Source: Perognathus longimembris pacificus
Taxonomy: Eukaryota > Chordata > Mammalia > Rodentia > Heteromyidae
Direction of reading: 5' to 3'
Length of the DNA stretch: 64,000 bases
Assembly (NCBI RefSeq): GCF_023159225.1
Contig: NC_063176.1
Span: 7,886,963-7,950,962 of the forward strand
Below are positions 11,524-22,427 of this stretch, piece after piece; positions within the stretch are counted from its first letter, which is position 1, and every line of letters begins with the position of its first letter. The position numbers were made by a program, and so were the translations under genes. The notes beneath the pieces were generated by a model. It saw only the letters and a list, made by a program, of their open reading frames with translations. It was not told the origin of the DNA and did no database searches.

Positions 11524-12635
11524 TTAAACAAATTATTTTTTTAAGATGATGTTCAGAAAGGTTATAGTTACAGAAGTCAGATAAGGGCTACCTTTCTTTT
11601 TGAACCTTGTCACCCTTTCCCTTACTCTCTCTGAGTTTTCCCTCCTCTCCCCAGTCATTGGTGGTATAGTTCATTTTCAATATAATGCCTAGGTAGTATC
11701 ACTGCTGCATTCATTTACCCTCTATCTCACCATTTCTGCGTCCTCTCCTCACCCTCCCTGAAACAGATAAATGAACAAAGCATACAAATGGAAAAGAAAC
11801 AACAACAGCAACAAAGAAAAACAAAGTTTGTTTTCATTTTCTGGAGTTCATTTTGATAAATATTATTTTATATGATCAGAAGCACGTAACTATTGCACTT
11901 TGTGATCCTCTCTTAAGAATAGCCTTTGGTCTCACTCTGTGTATATGCACAGAAACCTGTATAATTTATCATGTCCCAGTGTAGTGTTTTTCTTTTCCCA
12001 TATGGTGTGATTATGTGTAGGTTTATAGGCACATTCTAGTTACAGCAAATGAGGGAAACCATGAAACCTATGGGTTTTTTTTTCCCCTCGCAGGAGGGTG
12101 CTCTGGCTTTCTTGACTTAATATAGTTTTTACCCCCCATGTCTTTCCATTTCTTTACAAATGTTTAAATATCATTCTTTCTGATGGATGAGTAGAATCTC
12201 ATTGTGTATGTATACCATATTTTCTTGATCCATTTAGACTCTGAGGGGCATTTGGGTTGATTCCATTCCTGTCTATGGTAAACTATGCTGCAATGAATGT
12301 GGTTGTGCTGTAGATTTATTGTGGTCTTGTTTGTGGTCTGTTGGATAAATGGCCAAGAATTGGATTTCTGGGTCATAGGGAACCTCTATGTACTGTCTTT
12401 GAAGGAACCTCCATACAGCTTTCCAGAGTGGCTGAACACAATTATATTCCTACCAACAATGTAATAGAGTTCAGTTTTGGCCACATTCCCACCAGTATTT
12501 ATTACTGTTAGTTTTTTTTTTTTTTGAAAAATGTCCATTCCAACTGTGATGAGGTTGAACCTCCATGTTGTTTTGATTTCATTTATTCTGTGGCCAGAGA
12601 TGTTGTACATTTCTTCATGTGTCTATTGGCCAATA
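11524..12635 (-). mobile_element. 5'-truncated L1 with perfect target-site duplication
   Basis: Antisense L1. The 3' end is at 11524 (T-rich, then atgttcagaaaggttatag, the type-1 end), then a roughly 600-bp 3'-UTR, then the ORF2 tail (tattctgatggatgag region at about 12178; ggataaatggccaagaatt at about 12344; ccattccaactgtgatgagg at about 12535). It is truncated upstream at cttcatgtgtctattggcca. The 12-mer tttagctttctt occurs at 11512-11523 and 12636-12647. Frames are broken by stops and indels, so it is dead. Confidence 0.92.
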
Positions 12636-12647
12636 TTTAGCTTTCTT

Positions 12648-13110
12648 GTTTACTGTCATCATGTAAATTTATGAAAGAAATAAGGTGGGGAAGAGGTGAA
12701 TAGCTGGAGAAGTAGATGGGAAATCTCAAGAACACTAAAATTATAGAAATGGACAGAAATGGGGAACTAGAAAGATGCTTTGAAGAAGAGGGACTAAAGA
12801 GAATCTGACATGGATTAGACTTCTGTGGCATGAAACTTAGCTTCTAATTTACCCCATAGAAAAGATTAAGCTAAATCTGAATTTCTGTCAATGCCTTCAC
12901 AGAGACTTATAATATACTGATTTACGAGATCAGTCTACATCACTTCAGACTGCTTCAAGAATTTACTCTTACCATGACATCTAGCCTAGGAAGAAACCTA
13001 AAGGTTTTCATAAAACAGATGTCAATTTTAGGGGTTCAAGACCCTATTTGAAAAATGACTAAAAGAAAAACTTGGAAAAATGGCTAAAATAAACAAAAAA
13101 CAACAAAACC
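12648..13110. other. Gene-free unique sequence
   Basis: Purine-rich around 12665-12800. No repeat or exon recognised. Confidence 0.5.
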
Positions 13111-13200
13111 TAAGACATGGATATGGCTCATGTGATAAGTTACCTACCTGGTAAACATGAAGCCCTGAGTTTGAATCCAAGTGACATTAAAAAAAAATTT
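13111..13200 (+). mobile_element. ID-like SINE monomer
   Basis: A single tRNA-like monomer: atatggctcatgtgataagt (A-box region), gaagccctgagtttgaatcc (B-box region), then a short A-tail. Diverged. No right monomer. Confidence 0.65.
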
Positions 13201-13609
13201 GTCCTTCAGTATATTAACATATATCTTTGTTAGGAATACCATGTTATTTGACTTAGCATATCATTATCCCATGTGGCAAATACTGTGAATGAAAAATGTC
13301 AATATATTATGTGAAATGACAGATGTATTTTCTGACATAATTGCCTTAGGTTGGTGAGACTTAGATTACATTTTTGAAATATGAAATCTCTAGAAAACAC
13401 ACACATATTTATATACAGGCTGGAAAACATGTAAGGAATTTCTAAATGACTGAGACATATGCTAAATGACTTATTTGTTCATTTCCATTGACTAATCCCT
13501 TTTCTATATTGCTTTGTTTTAGAATGGGATCTGAATTCCTGCCTGGGACTCTCTGTCTACTCTTTGCTTCCTGTCCTTTATGGAATACAGGTATAAATTG
13601 CTGCATCTG
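13201..13609. other. Gene-free unique sequence
   Basis: No recognised feature. Includes a short CA-rich run at about 13398-13406. Confidence 0.5.
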
Positions 13610-13824
13610 GGTTCCTTTTCCTGAAGATGGAGTCTTGCAGATTTTTCTACCCAGGCTACCTTAATTTTGCAATCCTTTTTTGATACTCACATATCACTGT
13701 ACCCAGCTAGGGATTGATAATGGTTTTCACAAACTTGTTTTGCCTAAGTTGGTCTGGAAACTCAATCTTCCTATCTGCACCCTCCAAAGTAGCTAGAATT
13801 ACAGGACTGAGAAATTAGCACCCA
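13610..13824 (-). mobile_element. Diverged dimeric 7SL-type SINE
   Basis: The plus strand has two successive antisense 7SL-like units: gatggagtcttgcag, then ctacccaggctacc, then gtacccagct; and a second ttgcctaagttggtctgga, then ctccaaagtagctagaatta, then caggactgag. Both halves are B1/Alu-like, unlike the common dimers, suggesting an older family. Confidence 0.6.
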
Positions 13825-14860
13825 GAGTTCTAAGTTCCTATATTGAGTATTCTGGCCTAATCTTTTAGTACGCCCTGCAAATAATCATTTCTTATAACTT
13901 AATTTTCTATGTATGAGCTTTCTTCTTCCAAAAGTTATAAAATCCTCAAGGATAGGCATGTATTCAATTCTTAAAATACTCAACACCAAGTAAAGCACTT
14001 TATTCGTAATATGTTGTCAATACAGTTCTGTTACTATGGGTTTAACTTACTTGTCATCAAGGAGAAACTTTTCACTTATGGGTTTATGATTCTATCTTCA
14101 CAGTGTTTATACTACTGAGCCTTAGAAGAAAATATTTGTGATTGGCATTTTATTTTAACTTGAAAGATGTGCGGAAATGATTGGAAACATTGCCATATGA
14201 GTTTTTGTAAAGCCTATTTGACTCCAGATATTTAAACTTCAACAGCAGGCCTTTTGCTATTGGATAAATCTGACTTTTCCCTTATAAGAATGATTCGTTT
14301 ATGTCATTACAGTATTTCAATGTTATCTCTTTTAAAAGTTTTACTTCAAAAGTAGACACAGCACTATGTTCAAATGAGAAAATGTGTTGTTAGCCCTGTA
14401 CTTAACCTAAAAAACATATTTATAAAATCCCTTTGAAGGATTATAACTTTTGTTTCTAGCACTATTATATCAAATAAATAAGAGTATAGATGTATGGAAG
14501 AAGCCAGACATGCCTGCAGGGTTGTGTTTTGTACATAATTATTTTCATGGAATAATACATTATTTTGAAATTTCATTGAGCTATATGTAGTTACATTAAA
14601 ATGTTCGTACATTTATTCTAATAAGCACATGCATACATGATTATTACCTCTTCTCTCTGTGTATCTATGAATTAAAACATCCATGTGTTTATGATATCTT
14701 CTCTAACTCATTACCAAATGCTTCATTTGGTCAACCTTACTTTCCAATTTGTAGACTTCTACTATGACAATGATATAAGTAGCATCTATTATTTGTAATG
14801 CACTTATTTATTTATTTAACTCTGCTCTACATCTAAAGTTGTTTCTAAATAGTTAACTTA
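13825..14860. other. Gene-free unique sequence
   Basis: AT-rich, no exon or interspersed repeat recognised. An 80-codon minus-strand frame (14370-14612) has no recognisable domain. Confidence 0.55.
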
Positions 14861-15079
14861 AGCCAGATGCTGATAGGTCAGGCCTGTAATCCTAGCTACT
14901 CAAGAGGCTAATGCTGAGAGCAGCAATTCAAAGCTAGTCTGGGCAAAATTGTCAGTGAGACACTTATCTCCAGTTAACCAAGAAGAAGCCAGAAGCAGAG
15001 CTGTAGTTCCAGTGGTAGAGCAGCAGTCTTGAGGACAATAATACTGAGAGTATACTGAGAGTATAAGGTACCTGGTTCA

Positions 15080-15081
<2 letters not shown>
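14861..15081 (+). mobile_element. 7SL-left dimeric SINE
   Basis: Left monomer with gtaatcctagctactcaaga; spacer cttatctccagttaaccaag; right monomer with agctgtagttccagtggtag and an 11-base repeat of actgagagtat. Its 3' tail runs directly into the (CA)n tract at 15082. Confidence 0.85.

Positions 15082-15131
<50 letters not shown>
15082..15131 (+). repeat. (CA)25 microsatellite
   Basis: About 25 uninterrupted CA units, starting exactly at the end of the SINE B-box-like sequence ggttcaag. The long Cys-Val-type open frames across it on the minus strand are translation of the repeat, not genes. Confidence 0.98.
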
Positions 15132-15134
<3 letters not shown>

Positions 15135-15397
15135 AATATTTAACATACCACTGTGAGTACTGTGAGAAACATAAAAAAACCACTAAGTAGATTAATGATG
15201 TTTTGTATAATATTTATATTATATACTTTAATTCATAGTAACCAATTAAAACACTGTTGTTAAAGTTATTTGAGTCAATTTTCTTCATCCTCTTCTGTGA
15301 AGCCATACATATGTTGTAAATAAAGTTTAATTTATCATAGCTTTCACTTGATCTTGACTTCCAAAAATTATTGAATTTTTAAAATCTGTGCCCAAGT

Positions 15398-15720
15398 TTT
15401 ATTTTTTATCCTCTTGTATCTGTACAGAGGATTGGCTATTCAAAAAAGATCTTTATGAATGAAATACGTCTTGATCAATGTAACCACTTTCATCATTCTC
15501 CCCAATCCCTCCCAGCCCCATTGTGTCCCTCAATTATGCACTACATTCTCCCTTCTTCCTCTTTCATTACTCCTCTCCCCTTGCTCTCTTCTTCTTATGT
15601 CCTTGTTTCTATTTTATTGGACTGTGGACTAGCCTTTATAAAGAATTACACCATTTGGATTTTTTTTAATAGTTAAGGTTTTCTCTTCTACTAGTTTATC
15701 TCTTCTTCTAGTTTGGATAT
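15398..15720 (-). mobile_element. L1 3'-UTR fragment (type-2 end)
   Basis: The plus strand shows the reverse complement of the type-2 end: ggctattcaaaaaagatct, then atgaaatacgtcttgatcaa, followed by CT-rich UTR. The downstream block (catttggattttttttaat) parallels the antisense copy at 5.2-5.7 kb. The 73-codon frame at 15455 is inside it. Confidence 0.65.
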
Positions 15721-16069
15721 ATAATGTCTTACTCTCTATGGTTCAATCAGAGAGTTAGGGCTAGCAGAATGAAAAGATAATAGATAATCAGGTTGGGAAG
15801 AAATTGATCAAACCATCAGGAGAGTTGGGTAAACCACTTTCCCATGGTTGTCTTTGTGTCTAATGATGTTGTACTAAATCCACAAGATTGTGCTTTGCAG
15901 GTGAATAATACAATAGCCTGAAATCCAAAGAATGGTTGGACACATGTTTGATATTCTTTTCTCTGTAGAAGCCAGATCCTTCATTCAAGTGTTCAGCATG
16001 CATTTTTGACAACATGAAGCCTTCAGGGTTGGTACAGTAGCCAGGGCTCCCCTGCAATGAGCTGAGTCA
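15721..16069. other. Gene-free sequence, nothing recognised
   Basis: Sits between two type-2 L1 ends of opposite orientation. It may include older L1 3'-UTR, but nothing diagnostic is visible. Confidence 0.4.
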
Positions 16070-16505
16070 ATATATTAGCTTTAGGATACTGATACTGGGA
16101 CTGAAGCATTTGGAAGACACTGATACACATTGACCGTGGGAAACCTATGGCAAAGAAAGATATCCAAATGTATTGACTGAAATTGAAGGAGAACTCCAAG
16201 AGTGTGATTTTTTAGAAAGGCAAAGTGAAAGTTCAGCAAAATACACACTGAGGTACTTGAACAAGATCAAATCAGATCAAGGGGAGAGGGGTAGATGAAT
16301 GAAGAGAAGAAATTGGGGTGAAGCCCATCAAAGCTCAATGCATTTTCTATAAATTTAAGAAAAATGAGGGGAATTGTAGGTTGAGAGCGATGTTTGAGAA
16401 TGTTAGAAAGGTGACATGGGTCCGGATCTGTTGAATTCATAAACTGCTTTGTTGAATAGCAACTCCTATGTACAACTCCTTAAGAATAATAAAAGTACCA
16501 AAAAA
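16070..16505 (+). mobile_element. L1 3'-UTR fragment (type-2 end)
   Basis: Purine-rich UTR (caaggggagaggggtagatg at about 16278) followed by the diagnostic cataaactgctttgttgaat, then agcaactcct, then gtacaactcct, then an AATAAAAG signal near 16485. It matches other type-2 ends in order. The start is approximate because the upstream part diverges. Confidence 0.65.
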
Positions 16506-17560
16506 ATCTTGGACTGTTTGACACGCACCACTAATGTCTTTGGCATTTTTGAATACTTATCTCAATTATAAGGTCCGAATAACATATTTGTCATCAGTTT
16601 GAATGATTCTCCAAAATAGGATTGAACAATAGCAAATTAGTGTGGGGTTGTGATGAAAGAATTTTGAAATGGAGGTGATTTCCACTTGATTGCTTTAAAA
16701 GGGTGTTAATTGTAAAGGAGTACCTACGAGTGTAAGATTTAGCACTGTGTTGGATGTATCTACATTTTGAAAGGCTTTATCAGAAAGATTATACAAGATA
16801 TATCTTGGACACTGCTTTTATTATCTTCCCCACTAAATATTTTGGCTGTAATATTTGAAAGGTTAGTGTACTATCTAAGAAGTGCTTTGAAATAGACAAG
16901 TTTCTATATTGGCCCTGCTCATTTCTAGTTTGATGTTCTAGCACATGAGCCTTTGTAAGCCTCCCAATTCTGACTTGTCAGTTCAACAACTGATTTTGGT
17001 CCATAAAAACAGTGTACCTATACCATTGAGGAGTTTTTTTTTTCTCTTTTATATACTTTTTTTCTATAAGAATTCGGGTACAGGATGCTGCTTCTGTTTT
17101 ATCCATGTCATTATAGCTTTGCATTTTAAGATGTAATTGAACACCTAATCCAAACCGACAAGAGCTCATGGCATTTTTCACGACTGATGTCTTTTAAGTG
17201 AGAGGGTGTTGTCTGTGAATATGACCCCAGTGATGAGCCTGAGCACTTCATATAGCAGGACAGTGAGCACAGCAGCTAGGTAACAGAATCCCTGTGAGAA
17301 CATTTACTGCAACTGACTTCCACTCATTTAAGGATTAAAGCTGCAAATCCTCTTACCAAAGACCCTGTCAATGTAAAGACCATTGCAGAATGGTGCCAAC
17401 ACATAATTGCCCCTTTATGCCCATTGTCATTGAGAAAATCAACAGCTTTCTTTTAAGAGAAGAAAATAGAGTGCACAAGCTTTCTTCAGTATTAGTGGAA
17501 GGTACAATGTTTTGCAGAAGCAAACTTCCTTCATCTGTGCTAGACCATTCCCTGTAAACA
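16506..17560. other. Gene-free unique sequence
   Basis: No repeat recognised. The portion 17150-17540 is locally less AT-rich and free of simple repeats, so it is a reasonable place to look for a conserved non-coding element. Confidence 0.5.
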
Positions 17561-17564
17561 ATAG

Positions 17565-17822
17565 TGAAAGTAGCTGCTGTGTCTTAAGTACTTATATTCC
17601 AGACAAAGTGCTCATACATTTCATGCATTGTCTCTCATAATTAATCCTTACAATACTATAGTTGTGGGAACTATTCTCCTCTGTTACAGATGAGCAGATC
17701 ACTCCTAAGAGGAATAATTTATTGATCTAAAGTCATGTTTTTATGCAACTAGAACTTGAGCCTATATTTCTTTGACTTCAGAAACCTTGTTCTCACCATC
17801 AAGCTAAGCCCTACTGCCTCTT
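17565..17822 (+). mobile_element. MIR (ancient tRNA-derived SINE)
   Basis: Follows the MIR consensus order as I know it: tacatttcatgcattgtctc, aattaatccttacaatact, gttacagatgagcaga, aaagtcatg, then aacttgagcctatatttct, then ctaagcccta. About 250 bp, nearly full length. MIRs are shared by all mammals, so this marks old sequence. Confidence 0.85.
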
Positions 17823-18090
17823 GTTACCAAAAGAAACCAACAACAACAAAAAAAAAAAAAAAACAAAACACTGATACAATTTTCAACTGATGGGCAAGAT
17901 CAATTTTGCATTAATTTTATTATGGGTGAGTTGGCCGTTTTCTACATTTTCTCTCCATTTTTTCCTGTGAGAGGATTGTGCCAATAAGAGATAGCAGAGC
18001 ATAGTGTTCTATGCTGCTACCTGAAGTGTTCCTACGTCTGGGCAAGCTTTTGATTCACAAGGTAACTTTAAACCATAGTTTAACTTAAAA

Positions 18091-18320
18091 GGAGCCAGGT
18101 ATGCCAGCGGCTTACCCCTACAATCCTAGCTATTCAAGAGACTGAGATATGAGGATCACAGTTGGAAGCCAGCCCAGGCAAGAAAGTCTTTGAGACCCTT
18201 ATCTCCATTTAATCACCAAAAAACGAGAAGTGGCTCATGTGGTAAAGCATTGGCCTTGAGCAAATACTCTCAGGGGGTGCCACGGCTCTAAGTTCAAGCC
18301 CTGGGACTAGCACCAAACAG
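18091..18320 (+). mobile_element. 7SL-left dimeric SINE
   Basis: Left monomer gagccaggtatgcc, then caatcctagctattcaagag, then gaagccagcccaggcaagaa; spacer cttatctccatttaatcacc; right monomer gtggctcatgtggtaaagca and ctaagttcaagccctgg. Moderately diverged. Confidence 0.88.
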
Positions 18321-19018
18321 GGAGGGAAGAGAGGAAAGTAAAAGAAATAGAACAAAAATCCAGCCAGATGCACACGGCCAAGGATTTATTGTCTTTGACA
18401 CTTCCCTTCCTCGTAATCTCCAAGGAAATGAGACTCATACTCCATTTAGGAGTTTTATTCAGTTAATTTAGTAATTTTTACTTTATCTACTAGTCCTTAA
18501 TTTGAGAAAATATTTTATAACCTCAAATTTACCTATCATTACATTTGTTTGTTAATATCACATGTCACTATACTGCATAAGCCACATATACATATGGACA
18601 TAAAATTAGGAATGAACTCTCAATTATTTCCTAAAATTAATATCTTTCATAAGTGAAAATATATAACCATCATAAGATATATTAACTAGCCTATTCAAAT
18701 AACAGAGGGATTTCCTTATGGAAATAGGTGAGAGAGTAAGAAAGAAAAATGTAGAGAGAGAAAAAGAGAGAAAAGTGAACAGAGAATAATATCTTTCTAG
18801 CAGTTTGTGTCTTGAATGACAACACATCTACTTCATAGATTTGTGTCTTTAGAATCAAACACTGCAAAAATTCACATAAACAATTTTGGATTTTCCAAAT
18901 GAAGAAATTGCTTTATGACTACTTATGTACATGGAATTCTAAAATTGCTCAAGCATTCAGAATACTCTCATTGTATCCCTCAATACAATGTAATTTACTA
19001 ATATATATGATATCCATT
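18321..19018. other. Gene-free unique sequence
   Basis: No repeat or exon recognised. A GA-rich run lies at about 18725-18780. Confidence 0.5.
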
Positions 19019-19086
19019 ATATATGTATATACATGCTTATATACATTACATATACATATATATATATATATATACAAATATATATC
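19019..19086. repeat. TA-rich microsatellite
   Basis: Alternating TA/TACA sequence with a pure (TA)9-10 core near 19058-19074. The short Ile-Tyr-rich frame across it is not a gene. Confidence 0.9.
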
Positions 19087-19369
19087 CTCCTCTGAAAGAG
19101 GTTGATCTTGGTAACTTCTGAACAGATATCATCTAATAATCTTCATTTGCATCAATATTCACACATCATCAATTTCTTTTTCAGTCAATAACATGCTCAG
19201 GAAAATTCCCAAATCACCTTTCCATGTCATGATTTTGTCAAGTCATATCTATCAAGTAAAAAAGTCCTGCAAAAAGAGATGCTACTATGAGTTATTAGAG
19301 CAAAAACAGAAATAGGTTTAGTCTTGTGTCCCTCATGAGAGACAGATACAACTAAGATACTAGATAATG

Positions 19370-19505
19370 GCCATGGAGTTGAGGAGAGATGGGAAGGTTA
19401 ATTGCTAAACACAGGCATAGCTAGGTCAATGCAGCATGTGGGTTTTTAGTGGAAATGAAGAGAATAAAAGGCATTTATAGCACAGCAGAGAAATAAATAA
19501 CTTAG
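19370..19505 (+). mobile_element. Possible old L1 (L1M-type) 3'-UTR fragment
   Basis: The order gagttgaggagagatggga, aggttaattgctaaacac, then tatagcacagcagag recalls the 3'-UTR of ancient mammalian L1s (mass of GA, 'ggttaatgggtaca', 'gatagcacagcaggg'). Short and diverged. The family name is not certain. Confidence 0.45.
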
Positions 19506-19533
19506 TGACAAGTTAGAGAAAGAAAATAAATTT

Positions 19534-19747
19534 ATTTTCTTTTTATTTGTTTTTTGGCCAGTCCTGGGGCTTGGACTCAGGGCCTGAGCACTGTCCCTGG
19601 CTTCCTTTTGCTCAAGGCTAGCACTCTGCCACTAGAGCCACAGCACCACTTTTGGCCTTTTGTATATATGCGGTGCTGAGAAATCGAACCCAGGGCTTCA
19701 TGTATATGAGGCAAGCACTCTTGCCACTTGGCCATATTCCCAGCCCC
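19534..19747 (-). mobile_element. ID-left dimeric SINE with perfect 14-bp target duplication
   Basis: The plus strand shows T-rich tail, ggccagtcctggggcttgga, then ctcaaggctagcactctgcc (right monomer), then aaatcgaacccagggcttca, then gccatattcccagcccc (left ID-like monomer). The 14-mer aagaaaataaattt is present at 19520-19533 and again at 19748-19761. Low divergence from sister copies suggests a fairly recent insertion. The 72-codon frame inside is SINE sequence. Confidence 0.95.
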
Positions 19748-19761
19748 AAGAAAATAAATTT

Positions 19762-21711
19762 CTAAAGCTGCTTTTAAATGGTAAATGTTACACAATTATT
19801 TGTTCTGGTGACTAACTTGATTCCTGTTCTTAGTATTTGCTAATGTTAGGTACCATTGGGTCTATTACCTTGTGTTTACCTATTATTGCTTGAAATCTGT
19901 ATTTAAACTTAGAGAGATTAGGAAAAAATTGTTTCCCACAACCGACACTCAGTTAATAACAGTCCAGATTGCAAACATTTTCATTTTTTTTCCGTCTCTG
20001 TATGGGTTATGCATATTTTACATTTCTTCATGATGAATATCTATATATTCAAATGTCAAATTCCAAACTTTAATGTCAGCACCCAACCTCAAATATATTA
20101 CATCGAGTTTAATTTTATTTACTGTGGCTGTCAATATAGTCTTATTACTCTATTTCATTTTTGATCTTTAATGAACTACCTGTGAGTTATGGTGTAGAAA
20201 AATGTCAGGTTGGGAAAATGATGCTCTCCATTTTTTTCCCCCAGCCATGGCATTTCAGTATTATGAGCTTTATCTCAAAGGGTCAGGAATGTGTGACTCT
20301 CTTTGCTGTACTCACTATCCACCAAGCCTAAAACGGAGGCCCAGTGAAAGAGGAATGCAAATGTTGAAAAGATTCAGGTCCTATTTTGGGAGATGGCAGC
20401 ATTGAGAAGGATATATAGGAATATAACTTGTTGGATTTTCAGAGTAGTAAAACTTATTTTCTACCATTTTAAACAACTTATATTCTACTGTAAGAATTGA
20501 CAACCAATTTATCTTCCCTCCATCTTTTATCGGTTTCTTCTATAAGAGAGAGGAAGAGTGAATCTTGTTACGTTTCACCTGTGATTGGCACAGTTGATCA
20601 ACCTTTATAGCATGACCAACTGAAAAACGCCAATTTCAAAAGGGTTGTTCAGTCATTGTTCTTTTTCTTGGCAATGAGGGGTCAACAGTAATTACTTAAT
20701 GTCCAAAGTTGATACAAAGTCGAAAAAATGTTAATCATCAAAATTTCAAGGGTAAAACAATTCTCATGCTTTCTAATCTCAAGAAAAAAGTTAGGGAATT
20801 CTTTGTTAGCATGATTTACCTTCTGTAAAGCAATTACTATCTCTACCAATAAATAGTGTATATAATATCTGTCTCCAAAGGGATAGCTAGACCTTTGAAC
20901 AAACTACCTTCTACTAGGATACTTGTAGCAAAACTCAGCACCCTAATGCATCAAAATATTCAATCTTTCAAAAATTTTCCATGCATATTTTCTTTGCATC
21001 CTTACTGTACAACAGTTGACTTATTCAAATGTGAAGGGTGCTGGCTTTGTATTAAAATTGTGTTTACCATGAAAAATGTACTTTACCATTTCACTGGCTC
21101 TCTTCATTATGTTTCAAAAGATCTTGCTTGAATATTCCTAATAAAATAAGCTCTTCAACTAAGAATAATGGACAGGGAAGAGGTATTGGAATTTGGAGAG
21201 TAGGAAGATAAAAACATTTTGGGGGCATGTATTGTGATGTAACAGAAATGTTGAGCAACAGATTGTGGTGTATCCAGGGAGCAAAAGAAAAAACCAAAAA
21301 AAATGATTAGTTCATCTTCCTTATAGCTTTTATCATCCATTACATGACATGGAGAAAAGGTGAATCATGTTATCATAAAAATCACCTTTATTGGCATTCT
21401 TTTAGCTTCATTTACAGGGATAATGGTTTAGGAAGGGAAATTTGCAAAATGTTTTGACCCCCTCACAAGTACAATAATCATTATTATCAAATCATAAGAC
21501 ATTGGAAATTGCTAAGAAATTTTATTATAGGAGCACAAATTAGGATCTGTATGACAGAAGTAATCCAAGGACGTAGGACATACCAAGTTCTAGGTGCACA
21601 GCTTCTCTACAGCCTTCAGCAATGGCATCAGGAAGCATCATCGTGTTCAACTGAATTTTGATATCCAAAGTTATACAGGGGTAATTTGATTACGTAGGCA
21701 TGATCTGGGCA
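19762..21711. other. Gene-free unique sequence
   Basis: About 2 kb without recognised repeats. Open frames up to 91 codons (20856-21131, plus) show no domain, splice context or family resemblance that I can identify. Confidence 0.55.
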
Positions 21712-21713
21712 GG

Positions 21714-21885
21714 CTTTTCTTTCCTCTTTCCTGTTCTCTTTTCTTCTCTCTTCTTTCACTTTATTTTCTTGTTTCACTTCTTTTCTTTCTTTTCGCCTTC
21801 CCTTCCTTTCCTTGCCTTGCTCTGCCTTGTCACTTGGCCCGCCCTTTCTCTCATGCCCCATCCTTCTTTTCTCTCCCTTTCTCAG
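21714..21885 (+). repeat. Polypyrimidine tract
   Basis: About 170 bases strongly biased to C and T, purest at 21714-21790. It reads as Lys/Glu/Arg-rich or Phe/Ser/Leu-rich frames on the two strands, which explains the 92- and 62-codon frames here. It may adopt triplex (H-DNA) structure; that is inference. Confidence 0.85.
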
Positions 21886-22204
21886 TAAGCATTTCCATGA
21901 AGACAAGATTGACGTTGGTGTAGTAGAAAATCTGTTTGGAGAGTAAGAACCACACAGATTTCAGAAACTTTGGACAAAATTGCAACAAGGGGTGGAAAAA
22001 TTGTGACTTGGGATCATAATGAGTGCTAGTAAACCAGCCATTGTAAGCTATCGAGTCCAGGAAAACAAAGTGCCCCACTCCTGCACCAATTACCACCACT
22101 CTTGATATTTGCATCTTAGTTTAACTCTTGAATTTAGTATATGAGAATTTGGATTTTGTACTCTTATGTGCCTTCCCCTTTAAAATAAAAAGCAAATTTT
22201 TACT

Positions 22205-22400
22205 CTGATATGATAGAATACACCTGCAATCCAAGATTTGGAGAAGGCTTAAGTAAAAAGATGGTAGTCTATACCTTGCCTGTGGCATGAAAGTAAGATC
22301 CTACATGAAAAATAAACTAGACCAAAAACGACTGGAGACGTGACCCAAGTAGTTGAGGGCTTAGTCCAAATTTAAATCCAAGTATCCCAAAATGTAAAAA
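22205..22400 (+). mobile_element. Old dimeric SINE
   Basis: A degraded 7SL-like left part (acacctgcaatccaagattt, then ataccttgcctgtggca, then aagatcctac) is followed by an ID-like right half (ctggagacgtgacccaagta, then atttaaatccaagtatccc). It is unlike the younger dimers and probably an older castorimorph family. Confidence 0.55.
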
Positions 22401-22427
22401 CAACAACAACAACAACAACAACAACAA
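22401..22427 (+). repeat. (CAA)9 microsatellite
   Basis: Nine CAA units directly after the SINE 3' end, most likely derived from its A-rich tail. Confidence 0.95.

Noticed and set aside
14964..15183. Cys/Val repeat proteins on the minus strand
   Set aside because: Pure translation of the (CA)25 microsatellite.
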